Assembly (NCBI GenBank): GCA_964437415.1
Contig: CAYTGN010000017.1
Span: 17,248-81,247, forward strand
Source of the DNA: CADEDV01 sp964437415
Lineage (GTDB): Bacteria; Bacteroidota; Bacteroidia; Chitinophagales; Chitinophagaceae
Direction of reading: 5' to 3'
DNA: 64,000 nucleotides
Made by a program: the position numbers and the translations under genes. Positions 37,669 through 44,559 of this stretch are shown in pieces; position 1 is the stretch's first letter, and every line of letters starts with the position of its first letter. The notes under the pieces were generated by a model. That model was given only the letters and a program-made list of their open reading frames with translations. It made no database searches and had not been told where the DNA came from.

Positions 37669-38607
37669 TTACCCGGCTAATGGAAGTTGTACATCCTGCT
37701 GCAAAGTCTGGTAATCCTTGAAAAGGGAATCGATATCCTTTTTTATATCTTCTGTAAAGAATCCGACCTTTTGCCTGGTTATGGTAGTTATATCAACACC
37801 CCTTTTTTGCAGATAATATTTTGCAATAATTGGATAGACCCGGTGTACCACATCCATTTTATCAAGCAAAAAACTTTGTATCATACCAACTTCATGCATT
37901 GCGTCAGCATTGTCATAATTTTCACAAAGCCATACGATAAGCTCGGGCCACAAATTCCCCTGAATACAAGATAATCCGGCTGCTCCTGCACGCAAAGATT
38001 CAAGGGCATGGCCCGCATAAGCATCATAAAATCCAAATTGTTGATTGATCCCGGATGTCAGCGCAAGCTTCTCTCGGACTTGTTCAATATTACAACAAGT
38101 GTCCTTGTGGTAAATTACCCTCCCGGTTTTTACAAACTCACTTAATTGTTCCGGCGAAACCAATCTTTTATAATCAACAGGGCACTCATAAAAACCTAAG
38201 GGAATGCCCCCTGTCAGATTCATCAACTCGTACATTCTTTCATTGAAAAGATTAGCTGGCTCATTCTCTACAGCAAGCATATTCGAATTAACTATTACAG
38301 CCTGAATTCCTGTATCAAAAATCTTTTTGACAAATTCAGCTTGTTCGGGGATAGATCCACCAAAAGTTCCGGTTGCAACTACTGGGATAAAATTATTTAC
38401 TTTACTAACCACATGGCTAACAATAGCCAGTCTTTCATTTTCACTCAATTCATACATTTCGCTTGACAAACAGTTGGCAAACAATCCAGCTGCGCCAGAT
38501 TCCACATATAGCTCTGTGATTGCAGAAAGTCCGTCAAAATCAACATTCCCGTTTTCCAGGAATGGAGTGATCATAACAGGAATAAATTTTTTCTTTACTT
38601 CTTTCAT
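37669..38607 (-). CDS. DapA/NanA-family (class I) lyase or aldolase
   Basis: 312 aa TIM barrel of the dihydrodipicolinate synthase / N-acetylneuraminate lyase family. The Schiff-base Lys is visible at K168 (VIYHKDTC) and the catalytic Tyr at Y140 (GFYECPVDY). The substrate carboxylate motif near residue 45, normally GGTGE, reads NCLSSE, a marked deviation. Members split or form 2-keto acids such as sialic acid, 2-keto-3-deoxy sugar acids or 4-hydroxy-tetrahydrodipicolinate. Following the symporter by 50 bp, it is likely a catabolic aldolase; no NanE or NanK partner exists here, so sialic acid is not supported. Confidence 0.82.
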   Translation of the reverse strand: MKEVKKKFIPVMITPFLENGNVDFDGLSAITELYVESGAAGLFANCLSSEMYELSENERLAIVSHVVSKVNNFIPVVATGTFGGSIPEQAEFVKKIFDTGIQAVIVNSNMLAVENEPANLFNERMYELMNLTGGIPLGFYECPVDYKRLVSPEQLSEFVKTGRVIYHKDTCCNIEQVREKLALTSGINQQFGFYDAYAGHALESLRAGAAGLSCIQGNLWPELIVWLCENYDNADAMHEVGMIQSFLLDKMDVVHRVYPIIAKYYLQKRGVDITTITRQKVGFFTEDIKKDIDSLFKDYQTLQQDVQLPLAG

Positions 38608-38657
38608 GATTTACGTTGTGAATATTTTTTTATTCAAGACGGTAAGAATCCTTCCTA

Positions 38658-40220
38658 TTACTTATCGTTCTGATTTCTCTTTAACCTGGTCAGCAACAGC
38701 CCTGACAGAAAAATGACCAGCGTACCAACCACTATCACCATCTGGATATGAAAAGGACTCCTGAGATAATTGTATTTTTCAGATATATTTCCTGAAAGGG
38801 TCATCCATAAAATGACAAGTAATCCGATTATTGTTGCTGTCAGAGCTGTTGTATTTTTTGTGTTACGGCTAACAACTCCCAGCAAAAACAGCCCTAATAT
38901 TCCTCCTGCAAATATTCCGGACAGTTGCCACCATATATCCAAAATGCTTTTGCTGCCGATCATAGCAACTCCGACCCCCATCCCCAGCAACCCGGCTATA
39001 GTTGTGCCTGCACGCAGAACGGTCAAATTCATTTTTTCAGAAATCCCCGGCCTGAGATACCTTTTATAGATATCCTCAGTAAAGACAGTAGCTGATGCAT
39101 TCATGCCTGAGCTGATTGTACTCATAGCAGCAGCAAGGATCGCTGAAATAATCAAACCCAATAAACCAGCGGGTATTTTTGTAACCATGAAATGGGGTAC
39201 AACTTTGTCACCATATTCTGCAGGACCAAGCTTTGCCGCAAGTTCACTTATACTTTCAGCCGTTGCAGTTCCTGACAGCTTAGAAGCGGCAACTTCCTGC
39301 TGAATAGTTTGCATAAATTCAGGGTGAACCTGGTAGTAGGCATATAAGCAGGTACCGATAATGAAAAACAAGAAAGAAACCGGGACATAAAACCAGACAC
39401 TTAGCCAAACTGATTTGGATGCCTCAGCGGATGATTTTGCAGTATGGTATCGTTGAACATAATTCTGGTCCATCCCGAAGTTGTTCAGGTTTATAAAGAA
39501 TCCATAAAGCAACACAACCCAGAATGTTGATTCTCCAAATCCCAACGTAAAATTGCCCAAACTGAACTTATTATCTCTTTGGCCGATTTCAATGATCTTT
39601 GACAACCCACCGGGCATATCTGCCACGATCAAAAAGATGATCAGTAAAGCCCCGATAGTAATCAGGATTGCCTGCAATACTTCTGTCCAAATTACCGCCT
39701 CCATTCCCCCAAATACCGTATAAATGATAATGCACAGACCTACAACTATCATGATCAGGGTCATGTCAAAGCCAGTAAGAGCCTGAAGGGTGAGAGCAAT
39801 GCCAAAAAAAATTGAACCCATTCTTGCCAGTTGCGTCAACAGAAAACAGATAACTGCATAAGTTCTGGCCCACGGGCCAAAACGATGCTCGAGGTGGGTA
39901 TAGGCTGAGACGCCACCAAACCTGCGGTAAAAGGGAACAAAATATTTAGAAGCGACCCACGCAGCCAAGGGAAGTGAAATACTAAATACAAACGCATTCC
40001 AGTTACTGCCATAAGCTTTGCCCGGCACACCTATAAAAGTATTACTGCTCAAAAATGTGGCATATATCGACAACCCCACTGCCCACATTGGTATTTTGCC
40101 CGATGCCTTTGTAAATTGATCAGGGCTTTTCTTTCTTTTTGAAAAATAAAATCCGACCAGCATCATCGCAGCCAGGTAAATATGGATAATAATAATATCT
40201 AGTAGCGGAAGATTACTCAT
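38658..40220 (-). CDS. Sodium:solute symporter (SSS/SLC5) family transporter
   Basis: 520 aa with about 13-14 membrane segments. SSS features: KRKKSPDQFTKASGKIPMWAVGLSIYATFLSSNTFIGVPG at the N-terminal half (only the family layout is meant), GGMEAVIWTEVLQ, NNFGMDQNYVQRY and the signature-like AILAAAMSTISSGMNASATVF. It co-transports a small organic substrate, often a sugar or sialic acid type compound, with Na+ across the inner membrane. First gene of the cluster, divergent to the AraC regulator at 40459, and followed by the DapA-like gene. Confidence 0.9.
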   Translation of the reverse strand: MSNLPLLDIIIIHIYLAAMMLVGFYFSKRKKSPDQFTKASGKIPMWAVGLSIYATFLSSNTFIGVPGKAYGSNWNAFVFSISLPLAAWVASKYFVPFYRRFGGVSAYTHLEHRFGPWARTYAVICFLLTQLARMGSIFFGIALTLQALTGFDMTLIMIVVGLCIIIYTVFGGMEAVIWTEVLQAILITIGALLIIFLIVADMPGGLSKIIEIGQRDNKFSLGNFTLGFGESTFWVVLLYGFFINLNNFGMDQNYVQRYHTAKSSAEASKSVWLSVWFYVPVSFLFFIIGTCLYAYYQVHPEFMQTIQQEVAASKLSGTATAESISELAAKLGPAEYGDKVVPHFMVTKIPAGLLGLIISAILAAAMSTISSGMNASATVFTEDIYKRYLRPGISEKMNLTVLRAGTTIAGLLGMGVGVAMIGSKSILDIWWQLSGIFAGGILGLFLLGVVSRNTKNTTALTATIIGLLVILWMTLSGNISEKYNYLRSPFHIQMVIVVGTLVIFLSGLLLTRLKRNQNDK

Positions 40221-40233
40221 AGCATTCAGAATT

Positions 40234-40241
40234 CAAACTTA
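40234..40241 (-). promoter_or_regulatory. Possible -7 box of the symporter gene
   Basis: On the minus strand TAAGTTTG matches the Bacteroidota -7 consensus TAnnTTTG and ends 13 bp before the symporter ATG (40220). No TTTG lies 19-21 bp further upstream, so the assignment rests on one box and position. Confidence 0.35.
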
Positions 40242-40458
40242 CAGGTAATAGAATATGGAATGTTATAGAATATTCACTTTGTTTTATAGGATTTTATCAT
40301 CCCTGAATTTCTCAATATTCTGAAAACAACGAGGGAATATTCTCAACAACCATTGGGTAAGTAATGGCGCATGACAATAAAAACAACTATACTTGTTTCC
40401 GGTCAGGAGGATAATAACCGCAATTTTTCTTAATTTACAACTTATACATTTCAGAAAG

Positions 40459-41343
40459 ATGCATCCTCATTTTCATAAAGTACCCGTCAGTCACCAAAGT
40501 TCATACAGTATCAGACTGGACAACCAGCCATCCTTTCCAACAATCTGGCATTATCATCCCGAACTGGAACTTCACCATGTTATAATTGGCGAAGGTGTGA
40601 GACTGATAGGCGATAGTGTAAGCAATTTCTCAGCCGGAGAGCTGATACTGCTGGGGGAAAATCTTCCGCACTCTTGGCAATGCAGAGAAGAGTATTTCCA
40701 AAAGAATTCAGGATTACATGTGGAAGCAATTGTGTTGCATTTTTTACCCAATTGTTTCGGCAGAGATTTCTTGAGCCTCCCTGAAACATTTCTTGTTTCC
40801 AAGTTGCTGGACAAAGCAAAAAAAGGGATGATCTTTCATGGAAAAACAAAGGAGAAAGTAGTACGGCTGATGCACACCGCATTGCATGCAACTGACCTGG
40901 ACCGGATTATTACTCTTCTGTCTATCATTAAAATACTTTCCGAATCAAAAGAGTACAAAGCTATTGCTTCCGCTCATGCCTTTTACAAATCAAATGAATC
41001 CGAAACAATCCGTCTGAACCGTGTATGCTCCTATACAGCAGCTAATTACAGGAAAAATATTACTCTAGAGGAAATAGCATCTATCAGTAATCTTAACGTA
41101 ACGTCTTTCTGCCGCTATTTTAAATTGATGACAAAAAAGACTTACTACGAATTTCTTACTGAAATCAGGATCAGTCATGCATGCAGGTTCCTTATAGAAG
41201 ATAAGATGCCCACTAACCTGATTTGTTTTCAATGTGGATTTAACAATGTTTCGAACTTTTACCGTCACTTTAAAAAAATTACAGGTATTACCCCTTTTCA
41301 TTACAAACGGAAATACCTTGCAGATAAAGCATTAATAAGCTGA
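40459..41343 (+). CDS. Cupin-AraC family transcriptional regulator, paralogue
   Basis: 294 aa from the ATG at 40459; an in-frame ATG 22 codons upstream (40393) would add a tail absent from the paralogue at 11872, so the shorter start is preferred. Cupin sensor with IWHYHPELELHHVIIGEG and ELILLGENLPHSW, then AraC double HTH with IASISNLNVTSFCRYFKLMTKK-type helix and CGFNNVSNFYRHFKKITGITP. Same length and organisation as the regulator at 11872. It is divergent to the symporter operon. GAATATTC occurs twice in the promoter gap (40268-40275 and 40335-40342), a possible binding element. Confidence 0.88.
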   Translation: MHPHFHKVPVSHQSSYSIRLDNQPSFPTIWHYHPELELHHVIIGEGVRLIGDSVSNFSAGELILLGENLPHSWQCREEYFQKNSGLHVEAIVLHFLPNCFGRDFLSLPETFLVSKLLDKAKKGMIFHGKTKEKVVRLMHTALHATDLDRIITLLSIIKILSESKEYKAIASAHAFYKSNESETIRLNRVCSYTAANYRKNITLEEIASISNLNVTSFCRYFKLMTKKTYYEFLTEIRISHACRFLIEDKMPTNLICFQCGFNNVSNFYRHFKKITGITPFHYKRKYLADKALIS

Positions 41344-41693
41344 TTATTCCTGAATTTCATTATTCTGATCCCAGAACTACAGATTCGGAATTTATCCCTG
41401 CTGATGCATTATTGGAATGATTAGTATTACAAATGCATTCCTTTTTGTAGTGCATAATTTCTTTGCACCAATGACTTGAAAACTATTTTGCTTAACCACG
41501 TTCTTGTAACAAAGCAATTTGCCGTAAATCTTCTTGAAAAATGCCAGATTTTTGTCCGGTAACCTCCACTTCACCGGACAACTCCAGATTTTTGAAGGGT
41601 TGTCCGGTTTTATTTTTGCTGCACCCAGGTATTCTGCGGGGTATAAGGTGTTCTGAATTATCTACATCAAGAAGTAATTGTTATTATAAATAT
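41344..41693. other. 350-bp intergenic region between convergent genes
   Basis: No convincing gene; a 60-codon minus-strand frame here has no recognisable features. The right half holds a three-copy inverted/direct repeat cluster (41543-41618) described separately. Confidence 0.5.
41543..41618. repeat. Three-armed repeat able to form two exclusive hairpins, ending in a T-run
   Basis: TTGTCCGGT at 41552-41560, its exact reverse complement ACCGGACAA at 41573-41581, and TTGTCCGGT again at 41600-41608. The middle arm can pair with either outer arm. The second hairpin is followed on the plus strand by TTTATTTTT, like a rho-independent terminator. CCAGATTTTTG is also directly repeated (41544-41554, 41584-41594; period 40 bp), so the cluster arose partly by duplication. 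It lies between the plus-strand AraC gene and the minus-strand DUF1801 gene, so a terminator is the simplest role. Confidence 0.55.
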
Positions 41694-42065
41694 CTACATC
41701 CACCGTGCATCATTCTCCCTTACATCTTTGATCCGGTGAGCAGCTATTTTCCGCAAAAGTGTTTTCGGTATAGGCTTGTCATATGGCAACTGTATGGTGT
41801 CTTTTCCTGTTGTCATATTTTTCAGTTCTTCTTCAAATGGCGCCAGCGAAGAACGGGTAGGCATAAAATTGATATGCGTTTTATGAGCGGAATACGAAAA
41901 AAGTATCCGCTTCTCCTCAAACACCGGGTGTCCCCATTTTAATGCTTCTTTTGCGCCAGGTGCAAGGGCTTTGAGCAATGCCCGTAGTTCTTTCAGTTTT
42001 TCCTGTGCCTGTTTGGGAGCTTGCTTAATGTATTCATCCACGGTGGCGGGTTTGGTAGCCGGCAT
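41694..42065 (-). CDS. DUF1801 (YdhG-like) family protein
   Basis: 123 aa, cytoplasmic. The domain is recognised from TVDEYIKQAPKQAQEKLKEL, the core ALKWGHPVFEEKRILFSYSAHKTHINFMP, and the C-terminal TIQLPYDKPIPKTLLRKIAAHR. The family includes small alpha/beta proteins sometimes called iron chaperones (from the B. subtilis YdhG/frataxin-like proposals); a molecular role is not settled. It ends the region in convergent orientation to the AraC gene; upstream is a DUF1330 gene on the same strand (63-bp gap). Confidence 0.8.
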   Translation of the reverse strand: MPATKPATVDEYIKQAPKQAQEKLKELRALLKALAPGAKEALKWGHPVFEEKRILFSYSAHKTHINFMPTRSSLAPFEEELKNMTTGKDTIQLPYDKPIPKTLLRKIAAHRIKDVRENDARWM

Positions 42066-42128
42066 AGTTATATTTTTTTGCGGGATCGGTTACAACTATT
42101 GTTTTAAAAATAATTGTCCTGAATATGA

Positions 42129-42416
42129 TCAAATTCCCTGCACCACAATCATCTTTGAAGTGGCTGTGCGATGGCGTATCTGTTTTGCGTAGTTGTATGT
42201 TTCAGAATTCCACCATTCTTTTGCCCTTTCCGTCGTAGGGAATTCCAACACAACGATCCGTTCAGGCTGCCAGCCACCTTCAAGAGTTTCTGTTTGTCCG
42301 CCACGAACAATGAATTTTCCATCGTAAGCTGCAATGGATGCAGGTGTCAGTTTTTTATATTCTTCATATTGTATCGGATCATAAACAGAGACCTCAACTA
42401 TTACATAAGCTGCCAT
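42129..42416 (-). CDS. DUF1330 family protein
   Basis: 95 aa from the ATG at 42416 (MAAYVIVEVSVYDP); longer in-frame starts add a basic tail not typical for the family. DUF1330 ferredoxin-like fold: VSVYDPIQYEEYKKLTPASI, GGKFIVRGG-like segment (YDGKFIVRGGQTETLEGGW), PERIVVLEFPTTERAKEWWNS and YAKQIRHRTATSKMIVVQG. Small dimeric alpha-beta barrel protein, cytoplasmic; function unknown. Divergent to menG/ubiE, 126 bp apart. Confidence 0.85.
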   Translation of the reverse strand: MAAYVIVEVSVYDPIQYEEYKKLTPASIAAYDGKFIVRGGQTETLEGGWQPERIVVLEFPTTERAKEWWNSETYNYAKQIRHRTATSKMIVVQGI

Positions 42417-42526
42417 GTTGTAATTATTTAGGCCGGCAATTTCCTGATTTTTCTTCAACTGAGCTGCAGGTATGCCATAACTCCTTTTCACTTTTCGTAT
42501 CAAACCCAAATGATTTCCGGTTGTTG

Positions 42527-42534
42527 TAACTTTG
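42527..42534 (+). promoter_or_regulatory. Possible -7 box of the menG/ubiE gene
   Basis: TAACTTTG matches the TAnnTTTG consensus and ends 8 bp before the ATG at 42543, which would make the transcript nearly leaderless, a common arrangement in Bacteroidota. No TTTG at the -33 distance. Confidence 0.4.
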
Positions 42535-42542
42535 CCGTTCTT

Positions 42543-43295
42543 ATGTCAGAACCATTACCCCACGATCATATCATTCCTTTCAAAGATTCCGGGAAAGGCA
42601 AAAAGGAGCAGGTGGCTGAAATGTTTGACCGTATTGCAGGCCGATATGATTTCCTGAACCGTTTTCTTTCGGCAAGAACAGATATTGTCTGGCGCAAAAA
42701 AGCTATCCGGATGCTGAAAAAAGACAAGCCCCGTCATATTCTCGATGTGGCTACAGGTACAGCCGATATGGCCCTCCTTGCATGGAAAATGCTGCAGCCT
42801 GAAAAGATCACCGGCATTGACATTTCAGTTCAGATGCTGGAAGCGGGCCGCAAAAAGATTGACAAAGAGGGGCTTGGGGATAAAATCATTTTGGAGACAG
42901 GAGATTCAGAAACAATAAATTATAGTGAAAATACGTTTGATGCCGTGATGGCGGCCTTTGGCGTCCGCAACTTTGAAAACTTAGAGAATGGCCTGGCCGA
43001 AATGCTAAGGGTGCTGAAACCCGGCGGACAGGTGCTGATCCTGGAATTTTCAAAACCACGGCGCAGGGCGGTGAGAGGACTATATAATTTTTACATGGGC
43101 ATCATGGCCCCCAGGGTGGCGGGCTGGTTCAGGCAGAACAAAGAAGCTTATGATTACCTGTGTGAATCATCCAATGCCTTTCCCGACCGCCAGCAATTTG
43201 TTGATATTTTAAACAAAGTTGGTTTTTCCGATACCCGGTTTAAACCCCTAAGCTTAGGAGTATGTTGCATATACAGCGGAAGAAAGCCCCGATGA
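42543..43295 (+). CDS. ubiE: Demethylmenaquinone methyltransferase
   Basis: 250 aa from MSEPLPHDH; an ATG 11 codons earlier overlaps the promoter box and is less likely. SAM-dependent class I methyltransferase of the UbiE/MenG family: VAEMFDRIAGRYDFLNRFLS at the N-terminus, motif I ILDVATGTADMALL near residue 66, GIDISVQMLEAGRKKI, FDAVMAAFGVRNFENLENGL and the closing FKPLSLGVCCIYSGRK. It methylates demethylmenaquinone to menaquinone, the only quinone of most Bacteroidota, so menG would be the functional name. Its stop overlaps the start of the PorT-like gene (ATGA). Confidence 0.93.
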   Translation: MSEPLPHDHIIPFKDSGKGKKEQVAEMFDRIAGRYDFLNRFLSARTDIVWRKKAIRMLKKDKPRHILDVATGTADMALLAWKMLQPEKITGIDISVQMLEAGRKKIDKEGLGDKIILETGDSETINYSENTFDAVMAAFGVRNFENLENGLAEMLRVLKPGGQVLILEFSKPRRRAVRGLYNFYMGIMAPRVAGWFRQNKEAYDYLCESSNAFPDRQQFVDILNKVGFSDTRFKPLSLGVCCIYSGRKPR

Positions 43296-44008
43296 TCTCT
43301 CTGAAAAACGGAATGATTTTCCTGTTTGCTTTTGTCGCCATGGCACAACCTTCCCTGGCCCAGCACCGGGAGATGAACCTGTATGACCACGACAGCAAGC
43401 CTTATTATTTTGGCATTACTTTAGGTGGAATTTCCACCCGCTTTCATACCAGCATGCACCCCCGCTTTTTGCAGTATGACAGTGTGTATGTTGCAGAGCC
43501 GCTGAACTCTGCCGGTTTCACCCTGGGTCTGCTGGCAACCGGTCGTATCAGCAATCGCTTCCTGCTTCGCTTCAATCCGCAACTGATGTTCATGGAAAGA
43601 AATATTTCCTATAAATTAAAACATCCCGATATCGAAGGCCAGACAGATGTTGTGAAAAGAGTGGAGTCGGTAGCTGTATCTTTCCCTTTCCAGTTGAAAT
43701 TTGAATCAGACCGCATCAATAATTTCAGGGTGTATATGATGACGGGGATCAAAGGCGATATTGACCTGGCCAGTAATGCCCGCGCCAAACGGGCTGAAGA
43801 ATTAGTGAAGATCAACAAATATGATTATGGAGTGGAACTGGGATTAGGTTTCAATTTTTTCTTTCCGAGTTTTATCCTTTCTCCCGAAATAAAGATCAGC
43901 AACGGGCTGAACAATATTCACAGCCGTGATGAGCATCTTAAATTCTCCAATGTGCTTGACAGGATTCAATCCCGCATGATCGTTTTCAGCATACATATTG
44001 AAGGGTAA
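43292..44008 (+). CDS. porT: PorT-family outer-membrane beta-barrel protein (type IX secretion associated)
   Basis: 238 aa from the ATG at 43292, which overlaps the ubiE stop by 4 bp and gives a signal peptide MISLKNGMIFLFAFVAMAQ...LAQ; an earlier ATG (43262) lies inside ubiE. The mature part is a small 8-stranded barrel of the PorT type: YYFGITLGGISTRFHT, FTLGLLATGRISNRFLLRFNPQLMF in part, VSFPFQLKFES, and SPEIKISNGLNNIHSRD. PorT is needed for type IX secretion and gliding. The ubiE-porT neighbourhood is familiar from other Bacteroidota, and a CTD-bearing cargo is encoded at 60472. Confidence 0.87.
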   Translation: MISLKNGMIFLFAFVAMAQPSLAQHREMNLYDHDSKPYYFGITLGGISTRFHTSMHPRFLQYDSVYVAEPLNSAGFTLGLLATGRISNRFLLRFNPQLMFMERNISYKLKHPDIEGQTDVVKRVESVAVSFPFQLKFESDRINNFRVYMMTGIKGDIDLASNARAKRAEELVKINKYDYGVELGLGFNFFFPSFILSPEIKISNGLNNIHSRDEHLKFSNVLDRIQSRMIVFSIHIEG

Positions 44009-44044
44009 TCTTTATTTTAGCAGCCTTTATCTTAATTCGTCAAT

Positions 44045-44557
44045 ATGAAACCAGTATTCCGTACTACCGTCTTTACGTTAGCCCTTGTTTGTTCAGGTAT
44101 ATTCGCAACAGCCCAAAAACCCACCACAGCTTTAGCACTGAACGACTATCTTGTTTCCATCACTGATTCACTTTATAAAGCAGGACAAGCCTGAGGCAAA
44201 AAGTTTACCGAAGCGAATAATTCAAAAGAATACGCCTTGTTGCAAACTGAGAGAATTTCGATGGAAAAACTTATTGAAAGAAAACAACTGGAGGTGATCA
44301 CCCTGAAAGATATTGGCGGATCTGAAAAACTGCGGCTGGCCATGCTGGATATGCTTTTCTTTGAAGCCCGCATGATCCGGGAAGGATTTATACCTTTTGA
44401 AAAACTCAACAGACAATCCAGCCAGGAAGAGATCAGCAAAGCGATAGAACTGCTGACCAAAACTGCGGAAGCAGAAAATGAATACCTCGAAAAAGTGAGA
44501 ACAGCGCAGGATGCCTATGCAGCAAAAAATGGCTTCACCATTGAAGAAGAAGAGTAG
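44045..44557 (+). pseudogene. Secreted hypothetical protein interrupted by an in-frame TGA
   Basis: From ATG 44045 a frame encodes a signal peptide (MKPVFRTTVFTLALVCSG...ATAQ) and continues to KAGQA, then meets TGA at 44192-44194 (codon 50). The same frame continues directly, without shift, through GKKFTEANNSKEYALLQ to a stop at 44557, giving a helical, charged body of about 120 residues. Reading TGG (Trp) for TGA would restore a 170-aa secreted helical protein. Whether this is a real null mutation, a sequencing error or a tolerated internal restart (ATG 44261 gives about 98 aa without a signal) cannot be decided here. No known family recognised. Confidence 0.75.
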
Positions 44558-44559
44558 TA

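Noticed and set aside
44192..44194. Selenocysteine codon
   Set aside because: The TGA sits in a helical secreted protein without redox motif, no stem-loop typical of bacterial SECIS is evident after it, and no selenium genes are in the window.
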